Shown: positions 33,911 through 42,852, counted from the first letter of the stretch. The stretch: DNA of 55,393 nt from JAAYZQ01 sp034428935 (GCA_034428935.1 DAOUHB010000254.1:1-55393); one strand, 5' to 3'. Notes: generated by a model not told the origin, from the letters alone. Made by a program: numbers and translations.

Positions 33911-33998
33911 CAGGTTATCGGAGAGGTGTGTGTACGTTCGTAGTGGGCGATTTATCGCCCAAGAACCGCGCTGAAGCGCGCACTACGAACGGGCTCTC
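33911..33998. repeat. Palindromic dispersed repeat, left copy
   Basis: This copy starts CAGGTTATCGGAGAG, contains the hairpins GGGCGATTTATCGCCC and CGCGCTGAAGCGCG plus one 27-bp unit (33964-33990), and ends GGGCTCTC at the left IS end. The matching right copy is at 35189-35335. Confidence 0.8.
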
Positions 33999-35183
33999 TA
34001 GCTACCTATCACTTTGTACTTTACAAAACAGAAGGTTGCCCGCAGCATCTGGTACAATAAGGTTAGCGACCAAAACTGTACCAAGGAGATGCTATGCGGA
34101 ACAACCTTCGAATCTATCATACCATACTTGGCCATTTTTGCAAGTGGTTTGCCGATGAGCGAGTCACGCGACTGCGTAATCTGGCCTTGCTCGTGACTGG
34201 CTTGTACCTTGCCCGCAAGGTACACCTGTCGTTGATCGCCGATGAGTGGCACGTGACTGGGAGAACACCGAGTCTGGTCAATCGCTTGCGCCGTTTCCTG
34301 AGCAACTGCCGGGTGTCTGTTCGCGACTATTACCGGCCAGTGGCCGAGTCGCTGATCAGCAGTTTCCGCGGCTTGCCGATTCGGCTGATCATAGACACGA
34401 CGAAGATAGGATTCAGCGCCCGGCTGCTGATGGTGAGCATCGCCTATCGCAGTCGCGCCTTGCCGCTGGCCTGGAGTGTCCACCGTGGCAAGAAAGGATG
34501 GGTAGCCGTCAAGGAGCAGATTGCCCTGCTGCGCCAAGTGGCAGAGTTGATTCCCACAGGCAGCGACGTCTGGTTGTTGGGGGACAGTGAGTTTCAACAC
34601 GTTCCTCTGCTTTCCTGGCTCGAAGGCCAAGGCTGGCACTACATTCTTCGCCAGCAGGGGAGAGTGCAAGTATGGAAGCCAGGCCAAGCCCAGGTCAGTC
34701 TTACCGAACTGGGTCTCAAGGAAGGCGAGACTCGTTACCTGGGCTGGGTGCGTCTGGCCGCCAAGTATCATCACGGGCCGGTGTCGATGGTCCTGCACTG
34801 GCAAGAAGGCGAGGACGAACCGTGGTACCTGGTGACGGATGTGGAAGCCACGCCGGCTACGATTCGGACCTACAAGCTGCGCATGTGGATCGAGGAGATG
34901 TACGGGGATATGAAAGGCCACGGCTTTGATCTCGAAGCGACTCATCTGCGAGACCCTGACCGGCTGTCGCGGTTGGTCTTGGGCGTGTGCCTGGTTTATG
35001 CCTGGCTGATCTCGCTTGGCAGTTGGGCGGTCAAGAACGGCCAGCGGCACTTGGTGGACCGCAAGTCGCGCCGGGACAAGAGTTATTTTCGCATTGGCTG
35101 GAGCTGGCTGAAACGTCGTTTGGCTCAAGGTCAGTCTCTCAAGTTACGGTTTGCACCTTATGCACCAAAGTGATAGGTAGCTA
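33999..35183 (+). mobile_element. IS4-family insertion sequence, 1185 bp
   Basis: Perfect 18-bp terminal inverted repeats TAGCTACCTATCACTTTG (33999-34016 and, inverted, 35166-35183) bound one intact transposase gene. The direct flanks (GGGCTCTC on the left and AACGACAG on the right) show no target-site duplication. The element lies between two copies of a palindromic repeat. Confidence 0.9.
34094..35173 (+). CDS. IS4-family transposase
   Basis: This 359-residue DDE transposase has catalytic Asp residues in LIIDTTKIG and LLGDSEFQH, and the IS4 YREK signature Y-x2-R-x3-E-x6-K, which reads exactly in YKLRMWIEEMYGDMK. AAGGAG precedes the ATG. The frame is intact and the stop codon lies inside the right inverted repeat, so the element is probably still capable of moving. 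Confidence 0.95.
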   Translation: MRNNLRIYHTILGHFCKWFADERVTRLRNLALLVTGLYLARKVHLSLIADEWHVTGRTPSLVNRLRRFLSNCRVSVRDYYRPVAESLISSFRGLPIRLIIDTTKIGFSARLLMVSIAYRSRALPLAWSVHRGKKGWVAVKEQIALLRQVAELIPTGSDVWLLGDSEFQHVPLLSWLEGQGWHYILRQQGRVQVWKPGQAQVSLTELGLKEGETRYLGWVRLAAKYHHGPVSMVLHWQEGEDEPWYLVTDVEATPATIRTYKLRMWIEEMYGDMKGHGFDLEATHLRDPDRLSRLVLGVCLVYAWLISLGSWAVKNGQRHLVDRKSRRDKSYFRIGWSWLKRRLAQGQSLKLRFAPYAPK

Positions 35184-35188
35184 AACGA

Positions 35189-35335
35189 CAGGTTGTCGGA
35201 GAGGCGTGTGTATGTTCGTAGTGGGCGATTTATCGCCCAAGAACCGCGCTGAAGCGCGCACTACGAACAACCGCGCTGAAGCGCGCACTACGAACAACCG
35301 CGCTGAAGCGCGTACTACGAACGGGCTCTCCGATA
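35189..35335. repeat. Palindromic dispersed repeat, right copy with three 27-bp units
   Basis: This is the same element as at 33911-33998, but the 27-bp unit AACCGCGCTGAAGCGCGCAC-TACGAAC occurs three times in tandem (35242-35268, 35269-35295, 35296-35322; the last has one base change). The element is bounded by TCGGAGAG at the left and CTCTCCGA at the right, so the whole is a large dyad. A second small palindrome (GGGGCGCAC/GTGCGCTCC, about 35343-35363) follows before mobB. Confidence 0.85.
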
Positions 35336-35382
35336 GGCTCTAGGGGCGCACGGCGGTGCGCTCCTATGGAAGGAATGTGTTT

Positions 35383-35865
35383 ATGCCTCTTGTGGTATGT
35401 ATCGTAGGGCGGTCCAAGTCGGGCCGGACAACACTCCTGGAAAAGCTCGTCCGGGAGATGAAACAGCGCGGTTACCGGGTGGGCACGATCAAGCACCACT
35501 CCCATCCCGGCTTCGAGCTCGACCGGCCGGGCAAGGACACCTGGCGCCACGCCGAGGCGGGCAGCGACCACGTGGTCATTGCCGCGCCCGACAAGGTGGC
35601 GTCCATCCGGCGCGTGGACAGGGAGCCGACCCTGGACGAGATCACGGCCACCATGACCGACGTGGACGTGGTCCTGACCGAGGGCTACCTGCGCAGCGGC
35701 CGGTACAAGATCGAGGTGGTGCGCGCCGCCCGGGCCACGGAGCCCATCTGCGAGCCGGGTGAGTTGCTGGCCCTGGCCACCGATCTGCCCCTGGACTGCG
35801 GCGTGCCCCGCTTTGACCTGGACGACGCGGCCGGGCTGGCGGACCTCGTCGAAGGGCTGATGTAG
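35383..35865 (+). CDS. mobB: Molybdopterin-guanine dinucleotide biosynthesis adapter protein MobB
   Basis: This is a 160-residue P-loop protein with VGRSKSGRTTLLEKLV as Walker A, RVGTIKHHSHPGFELDRPGKD and a Walker-B-like DVDVVLTEGY. MobB binds GTP and assists MobA in attaching GMP to molybdopterin. The ATG at 35383 has GGAAGGA eight bases upstream; the longer in-frame start at 35356 lacks this. mobA follows 3 nt later, so the two form an operon. No molybdoenzyme gene is visible in the window. Confidence 0.92.
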   Translation: MPLVVCIVGRSKSGRTTLLEKLVREMKQRGYRVGTIKHHSHPGFELDRPGKDTWRHAEAGSDHVVIAAPDKVASIRRVDREPTLDEITATMTDVDVVLTEGYLRSGRYKIEVVRAARATEPICEPGELLALATDLPLDCGVPRFDLDDAAGLADLVEGLM

Positions 35866-35868
35866 GCC

Positions 35869-36528
35869 ATGACCCCTCCCGCCAGCGGCGTGATCCTCGC
35901 CGGCGGTGCCAGCCGGCGCATGGGGCGCGACAAGGCGTTCCTGGAGTTTGAGGGACGGCCCCTCATCGCCCGCATCGCCGACCAGGTGCGCCTGGTGGGC
36001 CGCGAGGTGATCGTGGCCGGCGGCGCGGAGCCCGACGCGGCCCGCTACGCGCCCTTTGCCGACCGCTGCGTGGCCGACGTCTACCCCGACGTGGGCACCC
36101 TGGGCGGAATCCACGCCGGCCTGCAGGTGGCGCGCCACGATCTGGCGTTGGTGGTCGCCTGCGACATGCCGTTTCTCAATCCCGATCTGTTGGCCTGGTT
36201 CGTCGCCGCCGCCGAGGGCTGGGACCTTGTGGTGCTCAAGCACGAGCAGGGGGTGGAGCCGCTGCACGCCGTCTACCGCAAGACCTGCCTGCCGGCCATT
36301 GAGGCCACCATCCGCAGCGGCGAGCGCTGCGCCTTTGCCTTCTACGATCAGATCCGGGTGCGCTTTGTGGCGCCGGCCGAGATCGCCCACCTGGATCCTG
36401 CCCTGTCCTCTTTCCGTAACCTCAACACACCCGAGGACTGGCACGCCGCCGTGGCCCAGGCCCCGGCGCCCGGCAAGAACGGCGGCCCCCCCGCGCCGTA
36501 TACCGGGTCTCGGTCACTTCCAGCGTAG
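35869..36528 (+). CDS. mobA: Molybdenum cofactor guanylyltransferase MobA
   Basis: This 219-residue nucleotidyltransferase has the signature LAGGASRRMGRDKAFLEFEG (residues 10-29), followed by VYPDVGTLGGIHAGL and CDMPFLNPDLL, as in MobA. It transfers GMP from GTP to Mo-molybdopterin. About 25 C-terminal residues (APAPGKNGGPPAPYTGSRSL) are low-complexity and probably disordered. It is the second gene of the mobBA pair. Confidence 0.92.
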   Translation: MTPPASGVILAGGASRRMGRDKAFLEFEGRPLIARIADQVRLVGREVIVAGGAEPDAARYAPFADRCVADVYPDVGTLGGIHAGLQVARHDLALVVACDMPFLNPDLLAWFVAAAEGWDLVVLKHEQGVEPLHAVYRKTCLPAIEATIRSGERCAFAFYDQIRVRFVAPAEIAHLDPALSSFRNLNTPEDWHAAVAQAPAPGKNGGPPAPYTGSRSLPA

Positions 36529-36635
36529 GTTCGCAGGCGCCGATTGCAGCGCCCTGTCCAAACCACGGCCCGCAAACCAGAGTAGCCGGCAGCAGCGATC
36601 CCGTCAGGCAGGCAGGGCGCCCGGCCGGCATGATA

Positions 36636-36673
36636 CAGGGGCAGGCCCGTTCAGCCGCACGGGTCTGCCCCTG
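36636..36673. terminator. Bidirectional terminator-like hairpin between mobA and the binding-protein gene
   Basis: A 15-bp stem CAGGGGCAGGCCCGT/ACGGGTCTGCCCCTG (one G-U) around an 8-nt loop lies 20 bp beyond the stop of the minus-strand gene. It has no U-tract; the role is inferred from its place between convergent genes. Confidence 0.55.
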
Positions 36674-36692
36674 CATGGCCCCGCGGATCCGG

Positions 36693-39119
36693 TCAGCGCA
36701 GGACCACCGGCAGGTAGATGTTGTGCGTCGCGCCCACCAGGGCGAACCGGCTCAGGTGGCATACCGGCACCACCAGCTCGTTGATCTCCGGGTGGCGTTC
36801 GTAGGCCGTGGGCGGCCAGCCGCAGTCCGCGACAATGTCCACCCAGGCGCTGCCGTCCCAGGTGTAGAGGTACAGCTCGTTTTCGAGTACCCCGGCAATG
36901 TCCGCGTCGCTGTAGGACAGCGTCAGGGTAACGGGCTCGGCAAAGGTATAGCCGGGCAGGCACTCGCCGTCCTGGCAGAGCTGGAGGTCAAAGGTCATCC
37001 CTCCCAGGCGCAGGCCACCGGGATGGCTCTCGTACACCACGGCGTCGGGCGTATAGACGATGGTGCTCGTCTCGGTCACTGCCCCGGCCGGCAGGTCGAG
37101 GAGCGCCGTCGACTCCTCCCCGGTGCTAAAGGTGAGGCTGCTGCTCTCCTCCGGCTCGACGGTGTCCAGGGTGGGTGGCTGTCCCTTGGACAAGGCATAG
37201 TAGTAGGGTGCGCCAGGGCTTGCCGGCGCATAGTTGTAGTCGCGCACCTCGGTACGAACGTACCGGCGGTCCAAGTTCTGGTAGCCCCACACCGCCACGG
37301 CGTGGGTGTAGGACAGGTTCTGGATGTCCGCGTAGCAGGCCTGGGCCGCGGCTGGGTCAACCACCTGGACGCACTCATCGATCTTGGGGTCGAACACGGC
37401 TGCCAGGGCCGGGGCAAAGTTCTGGATCCCCGCATAGGCCCCTCCGCTGCGGAGAAAAGGATGGACCCAGTTGTGGGGGTGGTGGAAATCCTCCAGCCAG
37501 CCCCCGGTATAGATCGGCAGCAACTTCTCCCGGCGGTCGGCGAGCAGGTCCGCCCAGACCATCTCGACGACGTTCAGGCGAAAGGCGGGGTTGATGGCCC
37601 GCAGGTTCTCGGCGAGGATCTCGGCCGCCCGCTGCCGGGTCAGGTTGCCCTCGTTGTAGGGAACCGTCAGCGAAAAGCCCTGGCTCCAGGCCGCGCCTCC
37701 CCAGGCCTGCTGAAACTCGGCCGCGCTCAGCGTGGGGCTGTAAAAGTAGCCGGGCTGGGCGTCGTCGTAGCCCAGCATGCCCAACGGGATCGGGCCTTTG
37801 GCCTGGATCGCTGCTCCGCCGAGGGCGTCGTCGATCAGGGCCGGCCAGTCCATGGCATAGTTAAACGCCTTGCGCACGTGGACGTCGGCAAAAAAGTCCG
37901 CCGGGATGCCGTCGCCGTCCAGCGTCCCGCTGCCGATGTACGGGTTGGACTCGGGATTGATGTTGTGGTTCAACTGCATCGGGGTCCCGGACATGGCGGG
38001 CAGGTCGCGGAACAGGCTCAGGGTGCCGTCGGGGCTCAACAGCGTCGGGTCGTGGTCCTGATAGCCGGAATAGACGCCCCACAGCCAGGGTTCCAGGTCG
38101 GGCCAGGCGGTCGTGTCGACCAGGGCCAGGTCGGCCTCTCCCTGGAGGAGCATATCGCGCCGCACCGTCGCATCGGGCTCGTACTTGACCACCACCGCCT
38201 CCAGCGCCGCCGGTCCACTGGGCCCGTTCGGCCAGGCAGGTTCCTGGCGCCAGTAGCCGTCGTATCGTGCCAGGCGGGTCTCGTTGCCCGTCCACTGCAC
38301 CAGGCGGAAGGGACCCGTGCCGTTCGCCTGGTCGTAGAGGATGCTGGCCTCGGCGGGCGGATCGTAAAAGTCACGCCAGTTGGCACAATCCCCCGTCCAG
38401 TCGCCGTTGGCCGCCATCCATTCCTGGTCGAGGATCGAGCCGGAGGCCATGGGCAGCAGGTTGAGAAATGGCGCAAAGGAATAGGCCAGGTGAAAGGTGA
38501 CCGTTCGCCGCGCATCGTCGTAGGTGATGGCCTCTTTCACCGCCTGGCATTTGGCCGGGTCGTCGCCGGGAAGGTCGTCGATGGTCCAGGCATACTCGAA
38601 CAGCGCATCAAACCACATCCACGTCGGCCCATCGGTGCGGTACTGGAGCAGGCCGCGCCAGAAGCTGTAGGCCACGTCGTGGGCCTCCAGCGTGCCTCCC
38701 GCGTGAAAGCGGACCGCCGGGCGGATGGTAAACGTATACACGTCGCCGCTGGCCGACACCTCCCAGCTCGAAGCCAACTGCGGCACCAATGTGCCCGGAT
38801 CGTCGCGCCGGTAGGCCAGCAGCGTCTCGTACACCTGCGCGGCCACCCCTTGGCCCGCCGTTTCGTACATCCAGTGGGGGTCCATCGACTCCGGCTGTCC
38901 AACCTGCACGTCTACCAGCGTCGTGTAGGGCAGCGTTGCCAGACTGCTACGGGGCCTCTCAACCCGCCAGGTGGCGGCGTCCATCGAGCGGCCTTTGCTT
39001 TCGGTCTCTGCCAGGGCCCTGGGGGAAGCCACCCCCAGGAACAACATCCCGACGGCCAGGCCCAACGCGGCCAGCGTCCAGGCCAGCATCCGCCGCTCCC
39101 TTCCATTGAGCATCTCCAT
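36693..39119 (-). CDS. Family 5 extracellular solute-binding protein with C-terminal beta-domain
   Basis: The 808-residue secreted protein has an N-terminal signal (MLAWTLAALGLAVGMLFLGV, then ASPRALA-E). It binds peptides, nickel or oligosaccharides in its SBP_bac_5 domain: VGQPESMDPHWMYETAGQGV, FRLVQWTGNETRLARYDGYW and VRKAFNYAMDWPALID. A further domain of about 150 residues contains FAEPVTLTLSYSDADIAGV and VCHLSRFALVG, similar to ZU5-like domains common in secreted Chloroflexota proteins. The last residues are IYLPVVLR. There is no lipobox and no permease gene nearby. AGGAGG stands before the ATG at 39119. Confidence 0.88.
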   Translation of the reverse strand: MEMLNGRERRMLAWTLAALGLAVGMLFLGVASPRALAETESKGRSMDAATWRVERPRSSLATLPYTTLVDVQVGQPESMDPHWMYETAGQGVAAQVYETLLAYRRDDPGTLVPQLASSWEVSASGDVYTFTIRPAVRFHAGGTLEAHDVAYSFWRGLLQYRTDGPTWMWFDALFEYAWTIDDLPGDDPAKCQAVKEAITYDDARRTVTFHLAYSFAPFLNLLPMASGSILDQEWMAANGDWTGDCANWRDFYDPPAEASILYDQANGTGPFRLVQWTGNETRLARYDGYWRQEPAWPNGPSGPAALEAVVVKYEPDATVRRDMLLQGEADLALVDTTAWPDLEPWLWGVYSGYQDHDPTLLSPDGTLSLFRDLPAMSGTPMQLNHNINPESNPYIGSGTLDGDGIPADFFADVHVRKAFNYAMDWPALIDDALGGAAIQAKGPIPLGMLGYDDAQPGYFYSPTLSAAEFQQAWGGAAWSQGFSLTVPYNEGNLTRQRAAEILAENLRAINPAFRLNVVEMVWADLLADRREKLLPIYTGGWLEDFHHPHNWVHPFLRSGGAYAGIQNFAPALAAVFDPKIDECVQVVDPAAAQACYADIQNLSYTHAVAVWGYQNLDRRYVRTEVRDYNYAPASPGAPYYYALSKGQPPTLDTVEPEESSSLTFSTGEESTALLDLPAGAVTETSTIVYTPDAVVYESHPGGLRLGGMTFDLQLCQDGECLPGYTFAEPVTLTLSYSDADIAGVLENELYLYTWDGSAWVDIVADCGWPPTAYERHPEINELVVPVCHLSRFALVGATHNIYLPVVLR

Positions 39120-39254
39120 TGCGCTCCTCCTTTCTCCTGATTGTCGTGACCGAACAATATGTGACCGAGGCACGGGCCGGTGGATTTGCCAGATTGCGCC
39201 CGATAATCGCATTGTAGCACAGAATTCCAAAAAGTAAAAGAGTTCCGAAAACCC

Positions 39255-39284
39255 TTGACAGTCCGGACCCCTCTGTGGTATGAT
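39255..39284 (+). promoter_or_regulatory. Sigma70-type promoter of the three-domain lipoprotein gene
   Basis: TTGACA (39255-39260), 18-bp spacer, TATGAT (39279-39284). A 210-nt leader follows with a hairpin AGCAGGGGCCGG/CCGGCCCTTGCT (about 39297-39328); the rest of the leader holds nothing I recognise. Confidence 0.72.
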
Positions 39285-39499
39285 CCACCCCTGAAAGCAG
39301 GGGCCGGGCAGCTTGCCGGCCCTTGCTCGTAACCGTACCGGCTCTGCTGTGGGACCTGGTCCATGCCGCGACCGAAGAGGCAGCGGCTGCCCGGGTCCTT
39401 CTTGTACCGGCTTCCATCGAACCGGTTTCCGTCCCCCATTCCCTCGACCCACCTGCTGCGCCGGAAAGCCGGGATGAGACTGACTTCAGGAGGTGAAGA

Positions 39500-41719
39500 G
39501 TGACCGCAGATCGTTCCGGGCCGGCGCGCCGGCTCTTGCTGTTGGCCGGCCTGTTCATGGTCGTCGCTCTCCTTGCCGGCTGCGCGGGGCTGACGCCCGG
39601 CAGTGATGGGGACGCGAACCAGGAGCCCGAGGTCCCAACCCCATTCCAGGCCCTGGCTCCCGAAGCGACCAGCACCGAGACGGCGCCGCCGCCGTCCCCC
39701 AGCCCACGGCCATCGGCCAGCCCGACGGCGACGCAGCAGGCAACGGCGACCCCCTCGCCCGAGCCGACGGCGACTCCCGAGCCCACGGCGACGCCGACCG
39801 CCAGCCCCGTCCCCACCGTCGACGGCACGCCCCGGGAGGGCCAGGCGCTGGTCGATGCCCTGCGGGGCGGAGGGTACGTGCTCTATTTCCGCCACGCAGC
39901 CACGGATTCCAGCCAGGGCGACAACCGGGTGGGAGACGAGTGGTGGGCGAACTGCGACCCCGGGCTGATGCGCCAGCTTTCCGCCGAGGGCGAGGCCCAG
40001 GCGCGGGCCATGGGCGAGGCCATCCGGGCCCTGGGGATTCCCATCGGCGAGGTGTGGGCCAGCCCCTACTGCCGCACCATGGAGACGGCGCGGCTGATGG
40101 ACCTGGGGCCGGTGGAACCCACGACTGACCTGATGAACATGAGCGCCGCCGACGTGGTGGGCGGCACAGAGGCGGTGGCGGCCAGCGCCCGGCAGAGGCT
40201 GGCGGCGAGCCCCGCCCCCGGCACCAACACCGTCCTGGTGGCCCACGGCAACGTCATCGCCGCCGCCGCCAATATGACGCTGGCCGAGGGCGAGGCTGCG
40301 GTCCTGGCGCCCGGCATCGGCGAGGCCGGCTTCACGCCGATTGCCCGGGTTCCGCCCGGGGAGTGGGCCGAGCTGGCGGCGCAGTACGGCGCGGACGGTG
40401 CGGCGCAGACCTGCGAGCCGACGGCCCCCGACCAGCTTGGGCCGTTCTACGAGCCCAACGCGCCGGAGCGGGACAGCGTCGGCCAGGGCCACGTCCTGGA
40501 GGGCATCGTCCGCTCGGCGGCGGACTGCGCGCCCATCCCGGGGGCGCGCATCGAGTTCTGGCTGGCCGGGGCCAACGGCCAGTACGACGACGACCACCGC
40601 GCCACGGTCGTGGCCGGGCCCGATGGGACCTACCGCTTCGAGAGCAACCCGCCGCCGCCCTACAGCGGCCGCCCACCCCACATCCATCTCCGGGTGACGG
40701 CCGGCGGCCACGAAACGCTGGTGACCCAGTACTATCCTGGGGCCGGCCAGGCGGAGGACACCTTTGACCTGGTGTTGGTGCCGCTCCCCGGCGCCGCCGG
40801 CGAGGACGCGCAGGCGCCCGTCGAGCCGGTCATCGTCAAGTATCCCGTGCCCGCCGGCTCGCGGCCCCACGACGTGGCGCCCGCGGCCGATGGCGGGGTG
40901 TGGTACACGGCCCAGGGCTCCGGCGAGCTGGGCTACCTGGACCCTGAAACGGGCGAGACGCGGCACGTGGCCCTGGGCAGCGGCTCGTCGCCCCACGGCG
41001 TCATCGTCGGCCCCGATGGCGCGCCGTGGATCACCGATAGCGGCCTGAACGCCATTGTCCGCGTGGACCCGGCCACCGACGAGGTGCTGCGTTTCCCGCT
41101 GCCGGACGATAGCCCCCGCGCCAACCTCAATACGGCGGCCTTTGACGGCGACGGCGCGCTGTGGTTCACCGGGCAGAACGGCGTCTACGGCCGGCTGGAC
41201 CCGGCGACCGGCGACGTGGAGGTGTATGACGCGCCGCGGGGCCGCGGGCCCTACGGCATCACCGCCACGCCCGACGGCGGCATCTACTACGCCTCCCTGG
41301 CGGGCAGCCACATCGCCCGGATCGACCTGGAGACGGGACAGGCGACCGTCATCGAGCCGCCGACGGCAGGGCAGGGGGCCCGGCGGGTGTGGTCCGACTC
41401 GACAGGCCGCTTGTGGGTCAGCGAGTGGAACGCCGGCCAGCTCGGGATGTACGATCCGGCGGGCGACTCCTGGCGCGAATGGCGCCTGCCCGGCGACCGC
41501 CCGCAGGCCTATGCCGTGTTCGTGGACGACGAGGACATGGTCTGGCTGAGTGACTTTGGCGCCAACGCCCTGGTGCGCTTTGACCCGCGTACGGAAGAGT
41601 TCGAGCAGTTCGTCCTGCCCAGCAGCCCGGCGGCCGTCCGCCAGATCCTGGGCCGGCCGGGGGAGATATGGGGTGCCGAATCGGGCGTGGACCAACTGGT
41701 GGTGATACGAACCCGGTAA
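39500..41719 (+). CDS. Lipoprotein fusing histidine phosphatase, intradiol dioxygenase and Vgb-like propeller domains
   Basis: This is a 739-residue protein. The lipoprotein signal LLLLAGLFMVVALLAGC is lipidated at C28. A Pro/Thr-rich stalk (41-110) leads to a histidine-phosphatase domain (about 113-290; YFRHA with R131-H132, SPYCRTMETA R192, VAHG H249). An intradiol-dioxygenase-like domain follows (about 305-430), with all four expected iron ligands: Y361 in NGQY, Y388 in PPPYSG and H394/H396 in HIHL. The C-terminal part (about 442-739) repeats PHDVAPAADGGVWYT, PHGVIVGPDGAPWITDSG and YGITATPDGGIYYAS, the virginiamycin-B-lyase-like propeller. The start is GTG with CAGGAGG. I know of no described protein with these three domains together. 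Confidence 0.85.
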   Translation: MTADRSGPARRLLLLAGLFMVVALLAGCAGLTPGSDGDANQEPEVPTPFQALAPEATSTETAPPPSPSPRPSASPTATQQATATPSPEPTATPEPTATPTASPVPTVDGTPREGQALVDALRGGGYVLYFRHAATDSSQGDNRVGDEWWANCDPGLMRQLSAEGEAQARAMGEAIRALGIPIGEVWASPYCRTMETARLMDLGPVEPTTDLMNMSAADVVGGTEAVAASARQRLAASPAPGTNTVLVAHGNVIAAAANMTLAEGEAAVLAPGIGEAGFTPIARVPPGEWAELAAQYGADGAAQTCEPTAPDQLGPFYEPNAPERDSVGQGHVLEGIVRSAADCAPIPGARIEFWLAGANGQYDDDHRATVVAGPDGTYRFESNPPPPYSGRPPHIHLRVTAGGHETLVTQYYPGAGQAEDTFDLVLVPLPGAAGEDAQAPVEPVIVKYPVPAGSRPHDVAPAADGGVWYTAQGSGELGYLDPETGETRHVALGSGSSPHGVIVGPDGAPWITDSGLNAIVRVDPATDEVLRFPLPDDSPRANLNTAAFDGDGALWFTGQNGVYGRLDPATGDVEVYDAPRGRGPYGITATPDGGIYYASLAGSHIARIDLETGQATVIEPPTAGQGARRVWSDSTGRLWVSEWNAGQLGMYDPAGDSWREWRLPGDRPQAYAVFVDDEDMVWLSDFGANALVRFDPRTEEFEQFVLPSSPAAVRQILGRPGEIWGAESGVDQLVVIRTR

Positions 41720-41798
41720 CGACCGGGACCTGTGGGTTGAACGAGCACCTGCCGGGCGCCCAGGCCCGGGCCGGGCAACGGCGAGTGCCGGCCGGGGC

Positions 41799-42824
41799 CT
41801 AGCCCAGGAACCGGGCGCGGATGGCGGCCCAGACGACGTTCAGGATCAGGCCCAGGACGAACAACTGGCCCACCCGGCGGTTCAGGAGCATGGCCCAGCC
41901 CACGTACCACAGGGGCCAGACCGTCCAGCCGGGCGGGGCTTCGTCGGGCCGGGGCCGGGCATAATGGCGCAGGGCGACGAGGAGGTGCGGCAGGGCCAGC
42001 AGGGTCAACAGGATCCAGAAGCCCATGGCGCCCACGGCCACCAGGACGACGAGGAGCAGGAAAAAGAGCACCATGAGGGCCATGTTCAGGACCCGCGCGT
42101 TCTCGCCTCCCAACAGGACGGGAATGGAGTGCACGCCAATGGAGGCGTCTTCCTTGAGCTTGTCGATGTGCTTGCCCACGAGCACGGTGGCCACGAGGAG
42201 GCCGTAGGGCAGGGTGGCAAGCCAGGTCAGGGGCGAGATGATGCCGGCCACGACGTAATAGGTGCCGCCCGTCATCAGCGGGCCCCACACCACGAGGGCG
42301 GTCAGCTCGCCCAGGCCGCGGTGCTTGAGCTTGATGGGCCCGGCCACGTAGAACACGCTCAGGGCCAGGCCGGCCAGGGCAAAGGCGAAAACCCACGGGC
42401 GGCCGGCGGCGAGGCCCAGGTAGAGCATGATGGCCGCGTCGACCAGGTTCAGGACGAGGATGGCTTGCAGCAGCCTGCGCGGCGTGGTCAGCCCGCCCAG
42501 CAGGGGGTGCGGTGCGTACTGCGCCCGGGGATAATCCTCGCTGTCCACGCCGTTCTTGACGTCCAGGTAGTCGTTCAGCAGGTTGTTGGCGGCGTGGGCA
42601 GCCACCAGGCCGGCGAGGCTCAGGAGAGCCAGGCCGGGACGAAAATAGCCGTCGGCAGCGGCCAGCAGCGTGCCGATGAGCGCCGAGAAGATGGTCATGG
42701 CAAAGACGCACGCCCGGCTGATAACCAGCCAGCGGGCGATGGGATCCGCCCCGGAGACGTCGTCGACGTTGCAACCGCGCAGGGCCTGCGCCCAGCTCCC
42801 GATTCTCGCACCCAACCTTGCCAT
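41799..42824 (-). CDS. UbiA-family prenyltransferase (MenA-like)
   Basis: The 341-residue membrane protein has 8-9 helices. The first Asp-rich motif is NDYLDVKNGVDSED (N-D-x-x-D) and the second HIDKLKEDASIGVHSIPVLL, both placed as in UbiA enzymes that join a polyprenyl chain to an aromatic or other acceptor. MenA (menaquinone) is the nearest familiar relative, but the second motif differs from that of typical MenA, so the acceptor is open. AAGGAG precedes the ATG and a strong promoter lies at 42853-42881. Confidence 0.85.
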   Translation of the reverse strand: MARLGARIGSWAQALRGCNVDDVSGADPIARWLVISRACVFAMTIFSALIGTLLAAADGYFRPGLALLSLAGLVAAHAANNLLNDYLDVKNGVDSEDYPRAQYAPHPLLGGLTTPRRLLQAILVLNLVDAAIMLYLGLAAGRPWVFAFALAGLALSVFYVAGPIKLKHRGLGELTALVVWGPLMTGGTYYVVAGIISPLTWLATLPYGLLVATVLVGKHIDKLKEDASIGVHSIPVLLGGENARVLNMALMVLFFLLLVVLVAVGAMGFWILLTLLALPHLLVALRHYARPRPDEAPPGWTVWPLWYVGWAMLLNRRVGQLFVLGLILNVVWAAIRARFLG

Positions 42825-42852
42825 GGCCTATCTCCTTTCCATGTACCCTCCC

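Noticed and set aside
35242..35322. Three tandem 27-bp repeats as a possible CRISPR array
   Set aside because: The units abut directly with no spacers, each is a hairpin, and no cas genes are near.
36630..39140. Long plus-strand open frame opposite the family 5 binding protein
   Set aside because: It shows no recognisable motif, and the minus-strand product is a clear binding protein with a signal peptide and ribosome site.
38912..41695. Long minus-strand open frame opposite the three-domain lipoprotein
   Set aside because: Its translation is low-complexity (Gly/Arg/His/Val-rich) and the plus strand has unmistakable domains.
41720..41798. Possible gene or terminator between the convergent lipoprotein and UbiA genes
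   Set aside because: The 79 bases hold only short GC-rich partial dyads and no open frame with a ribosome site.
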